DNA of 64,000 nt from Capitulum mitella (lineage: Eukaryota; Arthropoda; Thecostraca; Pollicipedomorpha; Pollicipedidae): NCBI GenBank assembly GCA_030062745.1, contig CP099849.1:9139767-9203766 (forward strand). Reading direction: 5' to 3'. Position numbers and translations under genes: made by a program. Numbering within the stretch: position 1 is the first letter of the stretch; every line of letters begins with the position of its first letter. Positions 13,201 to 26,200 of the stretch are shown here, in pieces. The notes under the pieces were generated by a model. The model saw only the letters and a list, made by a program, of their open reading frames with translations, searched no databases and was not told where the DNA came from.

Positions 13201-16200
13201 CAACTGTTTTCGAGTCTGATGGCTGTAGTTTAGATGGTAAGGCACAATGGCGCCTAAGTACAAACGGCAACGGACCTAATGAACTGGGTTACGGCCAGAG
13301 TGAAACTTAGTTTCTCATTAACAAAATAGCCATAATATTGCAGCCGGCTTCGCTAAGGAAAAGTATAATACGATGTTGTCAAAGAAGCCACGTGGAGGTC
13401 ATTTGGGGAACGCGCGACCTCCTTCGATGACAAACCTCTCCCACTCAGTTGGGCAAGGCTTGCCGTGGGGGGACGGGGTGGCAAGGCCTGTCATTGGAGG
13501 GTGGTAGGAAGGCATGAATGCCTGGTCCGGTGCGCCGTCCACGCAGAGGCTTCGCCGGCGGATCGTCCTCACCGACGACCGCGGAGCCGCCGCCGTCGAT
13601 TCGACGACCCGCCGTCGGCCCGCTCGGCGGCGATCCCGGCGGGCCGCCGGAGATTACATTTCAATTAGCCTCGCGCCGTAACGCGGCCGAGCGACGGGGG
13701 CCGGGACCGGCGACCGCCTGCGGGCACAAAGGCAGCGGCCCGGCCAGACCGCGACCGGGCCGCGCCGGTCCCGGCGCCGCCCCGGTCCGCGATCAATGCC
13801 GCTAATTCCGTTTGCGCGGCGGCGGCGGCGGCGGCGGCGGCGGCCGTCCCGGCCAGCGTGGGAGCGCGGCGCGCTCCGCGCCGTTTCCGCGCCCCTGTCG
13901 CGGAATCGCGCGGTCGGCGGCCGAGCGCCGCCCCCGGCCGGCACTAAGTGCGACAATTCCGGCGCGGTGGCGTCCGGTTAACGGCGCCGCATGACGCCCT
14001 AATTGCGCCGCCGCCGGGCCTTTTCCAAAAAATGGTGGTCCTGGACGCGTCCCGGCTCGGGCGGCGAAAAACTGCTGACCGTGTGTGCACCGGCCGGCGT
14101 TAACTGTCGGACGCCACGCGGGAACGGAGGCGGGGTCTCCGCGCGCTTTAGCGAGACACGGTGAGCGTTCTCCACACAGCGTCGGTCGCACGCCATTTTT
14201 AGTTTTTGCAAAGGATGTGAGGCTACATAATGCAGTCATCAACACGTCGCCGTTCAGGAGTGAACAAAGTACCGATGAAAGTTGAGGTTTATGCTCACCG
14301 CTGAACAGCATTGCATCGCTTGCTACTTCAGTAGGACTTCGAGCACTGATTCTCGAACAGGACAAAACACTCCAACCATTACAACACCTCTTACATTTAA
14401 GACAGTGGTAATAAACAAGGGATCTTTCAGTTTGGCCACTGGCGCAGCCAAAAGAAAGACCCGGGTCCTTCCTTAGGCCCGCATTCTTTTTTTTATAAAA
14501 CCATTGCACGTCGTCTTCCCAACAGTCGGTTTTCGTATGACTTCAGTTCACAATGAGTTCCGGGCCCCCCTTAAGAAAGTCCTGGCTGCGCCCCTGATTG
14601 GGGTGATCATGAAAGATATGTGAAATCAATCGCACCAGGTTTCATAAGCAAATATTTCCTTCAGATATGAAGGCAAGGCGCATAATTCTGTATCTTTCAT
14701 CATCTTTAAAAACTGATCCAAGAATGATTTATGCTGAATGGATTTGATTTTAAGACATGCACATGTTGAACTGAGATACGAGAAAAGCCAATGAGAATAT
14801 CTTACAGGTCCATAAATGATACCACGGACTCAGTGTTGCAGCTGTATTACCTGTAGGACCTAAACAAAACTATTCCCGAGTAGCAAAAAAGCGGAAAGAA
14901 ACTACCTTTTTCTGAAATTACGGAGTGGAGACTTTTTCGACTAACAGTCAGGTTTTTATGCACACATACATCGTTTCCCAGTTTCACATTTTCACTCCTT
15001 AAATGACAAGTGTGTTTTGAATCCAGTTCTACATCGCACACACACAAAACAAAACAGGAACAAACATGAGCGTAGGGAGCGGGAGGTTTGGTCATCATGT
15101 GCATCATTTGTAAAAGCAATTAGATTTTATGGGCCCTTTGTTTATTCAATTAATCGTCATCGCTGTTCGCTACTAATTAGAGCTTCATTCCACTTGGGAA
15201 TACCTCTTTGTTACGGATGCATCGCTGCACGTTTGTCGTTATTTGTTGCATCAATGTGAATCGTAAATTTGGATCTAGTTAGGCACATGGACAGAGTACC
15301 AGGCTTTAATTCAGGCCTAAGTAATTCTATATGGCTACCACGCATGGAATCGTTAATTCATTATCAGCAATAATTTACGCCATAGCAAAGTAACAGAAGG
15401 AAAGAGGCAGAGCTATACATGCATACGTGAGCCGCTATAGTCGGTAAAACGTCATAACTCATCATCGAATGAGTATCATGCTAGTTGATAGTTAAGTCTG
15501 ACGTTTTGAACTAAGACTAGTGAAAAAACAATTTCGAGACATTGAAATACGGTTGGTTTTGTATTTGCTGTTCACGAATAAATGAGAATGGCTATTTTTG
15601 CTTCCGGTGGTCGGTGCTTATGTCTGCAAGATAATCTTTGGAGGGCATAGGTGTTATAGCGAAACATTTCCCTCCGTCGTCCTAGATCACCGGAATTCCA
15701 GGCAATTTGCTTAACGCTGGTTTTGCGAATCCTGTCACTTATCGTCATACTGAGTTGCTTTGTAAACCAAATAGGTAAGATCGCGCACAAAAATGCCCCT
15801 GATTAATAATGTACCTTTTGCTACAGAAACATGAGCACGAATGTCTGGCAAACTCCTGTTTTTTTTTTTGTAGCCGATTGGAAGGCAGATTTTCATTGAT
15901 GGTTAATCATGCATCTGGTCCGACTTCATTTGGCGATATTTGTATTATTGTACAACATCGGCGGAGCCATAGGGGGAGGGGAGACCCGGGCCCTACACTT
16001 AGGCCCGCTTTTTTGTGGAAACCATAGCACTCTGTTTTCCCTGCTGGCGGTTTTCGTATGATTCCAGTTCACACTGAGCTCGGCCCCCCATCCTCAAGAA
16101 AATCCTGGCTGCGCCTCTGTTTTCCAATGACCAAGAACCGCGAGAAACCGCCCCGGAAATGCCGCCAACTTGCGCGACGACGAAAGGGTCGCAACCACAG

Positions 16201-19200
16201 CATAGAATCACAATATTCTTTCCTGTTTTTGTCGGAGGCTGCTGACTTCAGTGTAACAGAGACATGAGTGGTATTAAACTGGACGCTTAAGCGCAGCCCA
16301 TGATTGCTTTTCAAAGCTTACGATTACATTGCTCGTTCTTTCCAAATAACTCAAAGATATCTATCACCAAAATCCCTCTCAGGACGAGTTTCAGGTGCTT
16401 CCGGTCTTGGCACATCAACAGCGCAAGTCTGTACCAATTATGAACAGATAACAATTGAATGGTTTGAAATGTTCTTTTACCGAGCTGTGGGTGAGGCGTG
16501 GGTGAACATACAAAACGTGACTTCTCCTCCATTCTCCGGAATTAAACATCACTCCCAGAGTACTGCAGGGAAAGAAACATCATGACATCATCGACATCCC
16601 TCCCCCACACACGCATCTACACACACGTTTTAACCCATAGCAGAGTTCATGATTTCAGAGGATCTTTGCGTGAACATTTGGTATCTGGAAAACATAACAG
16701 GTCTTGAAAATGCCTACTTCTCCATTTGAAATCGTGTGCCCTGGATGCACTTCCCGCATGTACTTGACATGCCATGCAGTTGAGCTTCAGTAGCTGGACA
16801 ACATAAACCGAGCAGTTTTTCCATACGAAGAACTTGAAAGCATTACCTGATTTCTATCATTTATTACTGTTCACACACACAAAAATGTCTGTTTTGTGAT
16901 TTTGTGATTTCGGTGGCAGTTTCTAAGATCTATTTCCAATCTGTTGAATTTAAACAGAGTCTGAAAACCTCCACGGCAACCAATTTCCCCGTTCGCCGTT
17001 TGCTGACTAGGGACCGGAATTAAAAAATGAAACAAAATGAAGGAGTGAAAATTTTATGGCAGTCGGGTCAGCCATTTCCGTGTGCCGTGAAATTCTAACG
17101 CTGGCGACGGTCCAAAACTGGGTTTGCGGGGCCGGCGGTCAGGCGAGGCTCGCATTGCGAGAGGCAATGAAGCGGCCAGCGTAATCCGAGCCGTCATCGG
17201 CCGGCGGCCAACGATGCTGACTCAGGTGAGCGTCGGGGTCGGCTCAAAACTGAACACATGCCGCCATCACGCGGCCTCGCGCGCGGCATGCCCTACACCC
17301 GGCGCTCGGCAAGGGACGCAATACGGAGCCAGCGATGCCGATAGTCTGCAGCGAGCCGGCAGCGCGGGGAGAGTGGGACCGGGGGTCTGGGCGCCTCCCG
17401 TCCGAAGGGCGTGGTCAGAGCCGGACAACTCGAAAGCAGCTGACGGCCGACTCCATAACCGAGCAAAATGGAGAATCAATGTGCGAACAGTCGGCAGGAT
17501 GCAAACGTGCCCGAGCTGCGGAAAAACACGCCGTTTCACCAACCCCGTCGTGCGCGGTAGTGGCACTCCGAGCACGTCTCCGCCGGCTCGGTCGGTCCGC
17601 CCCAGATCGGACAAGTTCGGCGACAACGCAATCTCCGTTTGGCGGAGCGGCCGACACGGTCCCGGCCGCTGCCGCAGGGCTGGTTCCAGGCGGGGGAGGT
17701 CGACCTGGCTCCGTTTCGACACACCGGGTCAGCTGACGTGACCTCAAACCGTTCCGCCGGCGGCGCCGTAGGTCAACGGAGGGTCACAGGGCTGATTTGG
17801 TAACAGCAGGAAGGAGGTCGTGTTCTCGTTCACTGCGATGCAGGCGGAAAGTGGCGCCAGGACAAGCCAGCTGTGTCTTGATGCCACTTTCAACGCGTCC
17901 TTGGTGCGAAGTTATAAAGTATTGTCAAAAAACGGCTCATTTATCTGCGCAGAATTTGCGGAAAAATCGGCCCTCATCAAAATCTGACTGAAACGTAAAA
18001 CATACAGAAAATATCACAATCTTCTGAATCCGTGTTAACGATTCGTTTCCACTGCAGAAACGTGCGAACAATACAATGTAAAATTTACTCTGCGGACGTG
18101 TTAAATCACGTTGTCCAATGACAATGACGCGAAATCATTGGATTTTGTGTCGTTCGGAAAAAAAGAGCAAAATGTTCTGTTGCTTTTCTTGAACTTTCCC
18201 GCTCAATGTCAATTAAAGGGTAAAGAGCAATCAAGGAGCACGGCGGAAAATATTTGGATGCCACAGTTGGTCTACGGCACCGGATGTGTTCCTGCTAATG
18301 CTGGGTTCTTCTGCCACCCAGCGTTTAATACGCCATCGACTGGAATAGCAATGCAATGCACCTCCGGAAACCCAATTTAACCTGTTTTGCCAGAGCCCAG
18401 ATGCTTACGCACTCGGCAGGCCTGGCAGACCACGAATGGCACGCTGGGACTGTAATCATTGAGTCTTTTGAGGCCAGCGTGGGACCTGATCGTGACCCCT
18501 CACATCGTAGAGGTGAAATCGTGCGGTTCGGGTCAAAAGAACGAGGTCTGCGCGCGTGTGCGTCGACACTGTTTCAAGACAGGTAATTATTTTTTGGGGC
18601 GCGAGTTTTCCGAAGTGGGCTCACGGAGTAAACAATGCCATGATTTTTGCGGCAATGACAGAAGCAACAAAGGACATGTATCGCCGTCTTAGGCACGTGT
18701 AGATCGCATTTCGGGTCTTTGAAGCGGTCAGTGATAAGAAGTACAGTTTGCTGTGATGCTGAAAGAACATGCCACCGGTAAGCAAATTTTGTAGGACGGT
18801 TTGTTGTGAAACACGGTGAGAAGGAGCTATGTATGCATCTTTGAAAATCGCAAATAAAATCAAAGGTTGTTTTAAGACTCGTGAGCTTCCATTGGATCTG
18901 GATGCACTGCAGTGTGATGCGGTGCATGCCTCACCGCACTTTATGGCCCCGATACTTGAGCATGCATGACGTCTGATGCAAACGTTTTGTGCGTGCATAG
19001 TAATACGCACATGATAGCTGTAAACTAGCGGTTATCCGAAGAAACCATAACGATTGGTTGCAAGTTCTTTTAAAAATGGACACAAAGGCGCGTTTCAGGT
19101 AATATGTGGCTCAAGGCTGCATCAGGGTCCCACAACTTTGTGATGGCAACAGCAGTTCCAATACGACTGCGTCTAATTTATGGCTTCTACAGTTTCATTC

Positions 19201-20216
19201 CTCGTTACGGCCTTCTGAGTCCTACCCGCACAAAGCGAGTCTATCGTTGGAAAGCCAGATTGGTAATTATGTGACGGCCAAGAAGAAAAACCTTACGGTT
19301 AATTTTCATACATACAGCAGAATACCAAATGCATAATAAACCGTTTTGTGCGACTTGTTTTATTTCGTAGTCCACCATTGTTCACAGAGAGTATGAAACT
19401 GCCGTTGTGATATAACGAGCATAACTTTTCTCCAGCTTCAATCTCCAACGACTCCAGTGAATATCGCAGCTACTTCTGAGGACTTAAGCTCGTGCTGCTC
19501 CTCCTGAGGACTCAGCGATACTGCTCCTCCCGAGGAATCAGCTGGCACTGCTCCTCCTGAGAGGACTCAGCCGGTTCTGCGGTTCCTCGCTGCTCCTGTT
19601 GGCAATGCTGCTCCTGCCAACTCTATGCCGGTACACCTCCAGCCGCTGCCGTAGCTGGTGAAGCCCCCCGCCGGCTCTGCGACTCTTGGCGCCCCCCCCC
19701 CCTGTCGTCTGACGTTTCGTGCTCGCTCCTAGTCATCGAACGACTGGGGCCGTTGGCGGGCTGGCCGAGCACGCAGGTATTGACGTGTTTTGACGCCGCT
19801 CCAACATTCTAATCTCCGGCCGGCGCAGCTCAGGCGACCTGCGGCCCCGCCCGGGGGGCCGGGCAGGGACTCGCGCTCTCGTAATAACACCATGTCCCGC
19901 CCCGTCAACGGCGGTGTCAGCTCGTGCAGAATTAATGAACATTTCCATTCAAATTTCCAGACGCTGGGGAAATTTGAATTTACATGCTATTAGACCTGTC
20001 GGCTTGGAATTAACTTTTCATAGTGCTCGCACGCAAACGTCGCGCCGTTCGCGTCACCGGAGACAGCTGACGAAACGCGGCGAAGGTGGCGCGTCGGCAG
20101 CACCGACGCGTCTTCATCGGGATCACTGAGAACGGACCGCCATGTGGTGACTTCGTTCCAAAAGTGGAGCTGGAAGAGACGGAAAGAGGAAGAAAGAACG
20201 AGAGGGGCAGAGAGAA

Positions 20217-20247
<31 letters not shown>

Positions 20248-23200
20248 CAGCTCGACTCTGTAAAGATTTTGTGTCCCGTCGCCGTGTCGCCGTTACTGGC
20301 AGCTGGTTAAGGCCGAGGAGCGATTATGAAGACTGCGCTACTCTCAGCTCAGGAAGACGCCAGGCGGCCGGTGGGCCTGCGTCTTGATCGTCCGGCCAGA
20401 TGGCGGCAGTGAGCGACACAGGCATGGAAGCGGTGTCACGCCCGACAGTCGGGGAGCGACAGACGCTCCGGTTCGGCCAGAACCGGCGCCGTGAGTCGGT
20501 TTGGGTCGATGGCGGGACGGTCTGAAGATAACCGAACACCAACCGGGACCAGCGCTCCGTCTGTCCGGCTGTTCTGCTTCGCTGGTGGAGTAACGACTGT
20601 CAAGGCGCGCCGTTTGGCATGGCTGAATTACGGTTTCCTTGTTCCGCACATTCGCAGACTGTGCCACCCATTGCCAGCCGTTGTTTTCTTGTTTTCTTGT
20701 CCTGAACCTGTGTCTCCTGTCCCTGCTGACTATCTCGTCAGCGCTGGTGACTGTCACGTTGTGACGGACGATTGTCACTGTCGCACGGCTCGCTGGTGAC
20801 TTTCGTCTCGGCCGCTGGTAACTTGTGTCGGGCGCCCGCTGGCCGCTGGTAACAGCCGTGCAGGCCGCTGGTAACAGTCGTGCAGACTGTAGTGGCAGCT
20901 GTCGTGCAGACTGCTGGTAACTGCGTGCTGGCTGCTGGTAACTGTCGTGCAGACTGTTGGTAACTGTCGCGCAGACTGTTGGTAACTGTCGTGCAGACTG
21001 TTGGTAACTGCGTGCTTGCTGCTGGTAACTGTCGTGCAGACTGCTGGTAACTGCGTGCTGGCTGCTGGTAACTGTCGTGCAGACTGTTGGTAACTGTCGT
21101 GCAGACTGTTGGTAACTGTCGTGCAGACTGTTGGTAACTGTCGTGCAGACTGTTGGTAACTGTCGTGCAGAGTGGTGACTGTCGTGCAGACTGTTGGTAA
21201 CTGTCGTGCAGACTGTTGGTAACTGCGTGCTTGCTGCTGATAACTGTCGTGCAGACTGTTGGTAACTGCGTGCTTGCTGCTGATAACTGTCGTGCAGACT
21301 GTTGGTAACTGTCGTGCAGACTGTTGGTAACTGCGTGCTTGCTGTTGGTAACTGTCGTGCAGACTGTTGGTAACTGTCGTGCAGAGTGGTGACTGTCGTG
21401 CAGACTGTTGGTAACTGTCGTGCAGACTGCTGGTAACTGTCGTGCAGACTGTTGGTAACTGTCGTGCAGAGTGGTGACTGTCGTGCAGACTGTTGGTAAC
21501 TGTCGTGCAGACTGTTGGTAACTGCGTGCTTGCTGCTGATAACTGTCGTGCAGACTGTTGGTAACTGCGTGCTTGCTGCTGATAACTGTCGTGCAGACTG
21601 TTGGTAACTGTCGTGCAGACTGTTGGTAACTGTCGTGCAGACTGTTGGTAACTGCGTGCTTGCTGTTGGTAACTGTCGTGCAGACTGTTGGTAACTGTCG
21701 TGCAGAGTGGTGACTGTCGTGCAGACTGTTGGTAACTGTCGTGCAGACTGCTGGTAACTGTCGTGCAGACTGTTGGTAACTGTCGTGCAGAGTGGTGACT
21801 GTCGTGTCCGTGCCGCTCGACTGTCGGAGCCGTCGTCTCGTGCGCTGCCTGCCGTGTCACCGGACGGGGCCGGGGGGGTCGCGCGGGGGCGGGCCCGGGC
21901 GGCGCTTTGCGTGCCAGCGGCAGCCAGTCGCTGCCGGGCCGGCTGCCATATTGGGCCTGTCACCGGGCTGGCGTGCGCCAGTCGGCCCCGCGTCAACTAA
22001 ATCAGCGCCCGCCGGGCTACGTCTCTATCGGGCGCGCATGCAAGCGGGGCCCGCCGCGGCGGCCGGCGACACGCCCGGCCGCCCTTCTTGCACGCGACGC
22101 GCCGTCGACGAGGAACCGCACCAAAAGAACAATTCCAAAAATTACAGGGCTAGCCGCCAGCGTAATTAAATAATGATAGCCTGAAAGAAGACAAAGGATT
22201 CGGTGTGCGACCGGACGGCGGATAATTCGATGAAATTTTCTACATCTGTCGCCATTCATTTGGGATTTGCATGAGCGCTGGCGCCGCCACACACCGTCCG
22301 GGCTTTTGTCCGGGGTGGTCGTCTGTGCACCGACCCTACTCTTCCCAGCGGTCATTACTGTCCCAGTGTGCAGCTTTATGGCGAACGAGTAAACAGGACA
22401 TTTTGGTTCGAGTCTTTCTGACCTTCATTGCATCCAATTAGGAAGGCAGTTAATTACGTCAGGATGGAAAATCCCACGCTGGTTGACGAGCTGAGGCGCC
22501 GAATCGCCTGCAGTATCGTCTGTTCATGAAAGCCATGGGAGGACATTCCTGAGCGAAACGCCCCGATATGCGTTGCGTCCGGCATTTAAGCTGCGCAACG
22601 GATTTCTTTGGTTAGGAGGCTCAGTTACGCATGCATGTATGACGTTTGATTGACCTCTTATTCTCAGTCATTAGCGGTAATGTGACATTTCCAGACCACG
22701 TAATCATCCAAATTAGAAGCGTTTTTAAATAATGAGACAATTTATGAGTGCACTATGGCAAGCAATATGACTTTTCATGGCTGCACTCTGAAAAAAGGAA
22801 GCGCTGGAACTACCCACTCCTTGCCCAATGAGCAGTCGACTCTTGTCAAGTCTACCATTCCTCCTAAAAAACAACAAGAGGCGTTTATGCCCAAGCCCAG
22901 ACTAGTTTACAGTACAAACAGAGGCAGCGTAATCTTCTCTACAGGAAAAAGTTACTGTAATTCCGGATGCGATTATGTTCATTTGCTGCATTAGCGTTAC
23001 TTTTCTAAGCAGTAATTTCCCCTTCAGTGCGGTGCTCGACTTCCCCTTGCGCGTTCCCAGCGGGGCAATGGACTTGGAGAGCCACAGAGATCTGAGGTGT
23101 CTCGGTTTCCATATTCTGAGCGGTTGCTTGGTATCATAGTAGCCTAGAGTAACGATAACGTGTTTCCGGGGCTGGCTAATGCAAAAGGCGTGTTTTTGTA

Positions 23201-26200
23201 ATACCGTTAAGAATGCGATGCCAGCATGCGGTAGGTTTGGTAGTGAGTTCCATCACACTCTTTCATGAACTAATCGCATTGCTCAATTCATCCACTGATT
23301 TTCAAGACCAATAATTGTCATTTTGTCCAGACGGTATCTGCCTCGCGCAATTCAACAATTAAGCCCAGTCCAACATATTCATCAGACGTTTATCCAGGGC
23401 GATTTGAGACGGGACATTTGGGACGGCGCTCTGTTAATTTGGGGAAGGACTCGAAGTGGTGAAATTCCTTTCCGTTGGTTGAAAATGGCACGATAAGTAG
23501 TTGTCTCGCCACCACGAATGACGGAACCATTTAAGGGTGCTGCACTCCCCCTTAAACACTAAGATTTAATGGTGGTTCTATGACGTTGACTACAAAGAAT
23601 GACATAAAAAGCTCCTCTCCATCTTAGTTCCCAGCATTCCTCCTTCGATGCCCACCATGCCAACAGAGGAGAACTTTGAGGAACAGAAATCACTTGTCAG
23701 TAGACAGTAGACCACCAGTAGCCTTTTTCTCATTCACGCCATAGGTTTAACGTCAAATTTATCAGTTTCCAGGGAGCAGATTCCCCGTTTCCCCCTCCCC
23801 GCATCCGCCGTCGCTGCGTACCTCGGGCCCACCGTCTCAGGTCGGGAACAAATGCCATCTTCCATGACTTCTGTGGTGGCACTGCACCAAATCCGACGGA
23901 TGCCTCAATGCCTGTCCCTCTGGCGCCGCGCTGGTGCTCTTTGGCCGCTATTACGGTTCCATCAGTCGAACGCACTAAACTTTGGAAAAGACTGATCTCC
24001 CCAAAAAATCGCCACTCTATTCTGGAAGCTATATTTTAATCATCTCGAAAAGCAAATGTTTCATTTTCGATTTGTAGTTTTCAACGTTGGCTTTCTGTTC
24101 CAAAACGATTTTACTGTTCTTCGATTCGCGAACCACTCATGATCCTGGGAATCCGGTCGTGACTGGGTTCGGTTGCCGTAAAAAGTAGACCAACAAGTCA
24201 AAGCCAGTGGACTAATCTCAGGCCAGTTCGCGAGGTCCGCGGCCCTGCGGCGGGCCGTCGGACGGGCCTGCCGGGTGCATATGCGTCCCGGCCCGGTCTG
24301 ACGGCACCGCCGCGGGAGGCGGCGGCCAGCGCACGTGTCGGCCGCCGTCGGCCGCACGTCGCGGTCGGCGCCGCGTGCGCCCGCCGCGTGTTGCCGCATC
24401 CTCGGCCTGTCACAACAACAATGGGGCCCATCGGCGCGGGGCGGCCGGCCCGCCCGGACAGCTGCGGCCGCGCAAGAAGCCGCCGCGCGCGCCGCATTGT
24501 GGCGCTCATTGCGGCGCGGCGAGACAATGGTGGCGCGCCGCTGCAGCGCTGCAGCGGCCGCCGTCGGCTCGCTCCTTGGCGCCGCGCGGCCAATTTACAT
24601 GTCGTGAGATCGGACAAGTCGCAGCTGAGGCGGCCCCCGTGGCGCGCCCTTTGCGGCGCCACACGTGGCCCGCGGGGGAGGGCAGGGGGATCGGAGCGAC
24701 GTCGCACGCAGGATGCTGCAGCGCGTACACGTGCCGCGTGACGAGAGCGGGGTAGAGGCTTGTTGGTGTGATGTCAGCTGACGTGGGGGACTGGCGATCT
24801 CCGGTGACAAACGACGGTCTGGACAAGTCTGCGTTTGACAGGCAGACGTTGCCTGCAGCGTTTGGTCGGTAGGAGATGGACGGATCATCAGAGTATGCAA
24901 GCAAAGTCACCGGGCAATGGCAACGGACGCGGCTTCGCCATGGCCAAACGTCTGATCTGATCATGCCGCGTATCCAGTCCACGTCATCCAAGCATGATCT
25001 GATCGTTCCCGCGTGTCCAACCCACGTCGCCTCGAGCTGCGGGAGGTCCAGGTCAACACGGCCCGAAACCCCGCAGCGGCACCGAACAGGACCGACACAT
25101 GGCGGCAGTGACTGGCGAAATTCGGCCACCCCAACCGCCCCGCCCACTAGTCTGCCTCGCGCACGGCGAGCATGTGGTGATGGGGTCGAGGCGGCGACCG
25201 CTGAGTTCTCTCTGTGATGCCAATGATCAAAGTGGTTGGGAACGATTGCACGTAATGTGTAACAGGGCATGTGCCCAGCTGGTCTTGGCCGCTCAGTGGT
25301 GACCTCAACTGGTTTTTAAGCACATGGCTGGAAACAAAACGCTGACCACTGCACTTCCTTAATGGGACTCAAGCCGTAGCTTAGTGACTGTGGCTAAGAA
25401 AAGAGACATCGAACGAGGACGGTTCCCACTCTTCCGTTCTCCTTAGTCACTGTTCAACAAACTCAAAGGTGGTCTCAAGCGTAAATGCATTGTAATCAAC
25501 GGCAATAGCGTATATTAAGTCGGAACGGATAAATAATATCTCTAATCTCTACATAAAGCCCTCCTTAATGGCCCTTTTGAATGGCGAGTGGCTGATGTGC
25601 CGACAATCAAACTGGCCGACTGGACCGTGCTGAGCCCTGCTCCTGAGAGGCGTCGCCCTCCTGCCCGGTTCTGAGACGATGTAATCGGTTTTTCCTCGCC
25701 GCCGCGGCTCCCAGCGTGCTGCCAGGCAGCCGGGACATCGGCATGCGGTGTATGGGCACAGGAGCAGACCTAAGTTCACGGCCGTCAGGGGCATGGGGGC
25801 CGTCGGTTTTGAGAACACACGGACAAAACGTGCAGCGTCTGGTTGTGCAGCTTGGGAATCTTACCTAGTCCCGTTTCTCCTCGATAATATGTGTAGCTGG
25901 ACTGCGAATCGAGGGAAAGGAAAAAATACCTGACCGTGGACGTGACTGCCTCTTAAAAGAAGTTCAGATCATCCCCGTTCCCCTCAAAAAAAAAATCACC
26001 TGGATTGAAAAGCGTTGGGTGTAAGCCAACAGAACGATGTCTTCCACTTCACGATTCCAGAGGCGCCCCAACAAACAAGGCGGGCCAGGCAGCACTGGGG
26101 GCCTGATGCAACGCACGTTCCAGTCCCGCGAGCAGCATCATCCAAATCGGGATTGCCTCAGTGCTACTGACCTAGAGATCAGCTACTTCTTGGCGCCGAC

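Noticed and set aside
17124..17741. 205-codon plus-strand frame with CPSCGK near its middle
   Set aside because: Single CxxC-like pair with no partner and a long frame on the opposite strand too; typical island artefact.
18480..18560. GAGGTGAAATCGTGCGGTTC, reminiscent of 18S rRNA wording
   Set aside because: Only a few bases match and the conserved neighbours of that rRNA segment are absent.
20344..21996. 550-codon minus-strand open frame (and a 361-codon one in another frame)
   Set aside because: It translates the 22-bp minisatellite. The unit's minus strand lacks stop codons in all three frames, so openness is automatic.
24506..25270. 254-codon minus-strand frame in intron 2
   Set aside because: Crosses a GC island into ordinary DNA without motif, codon bias or splice context.
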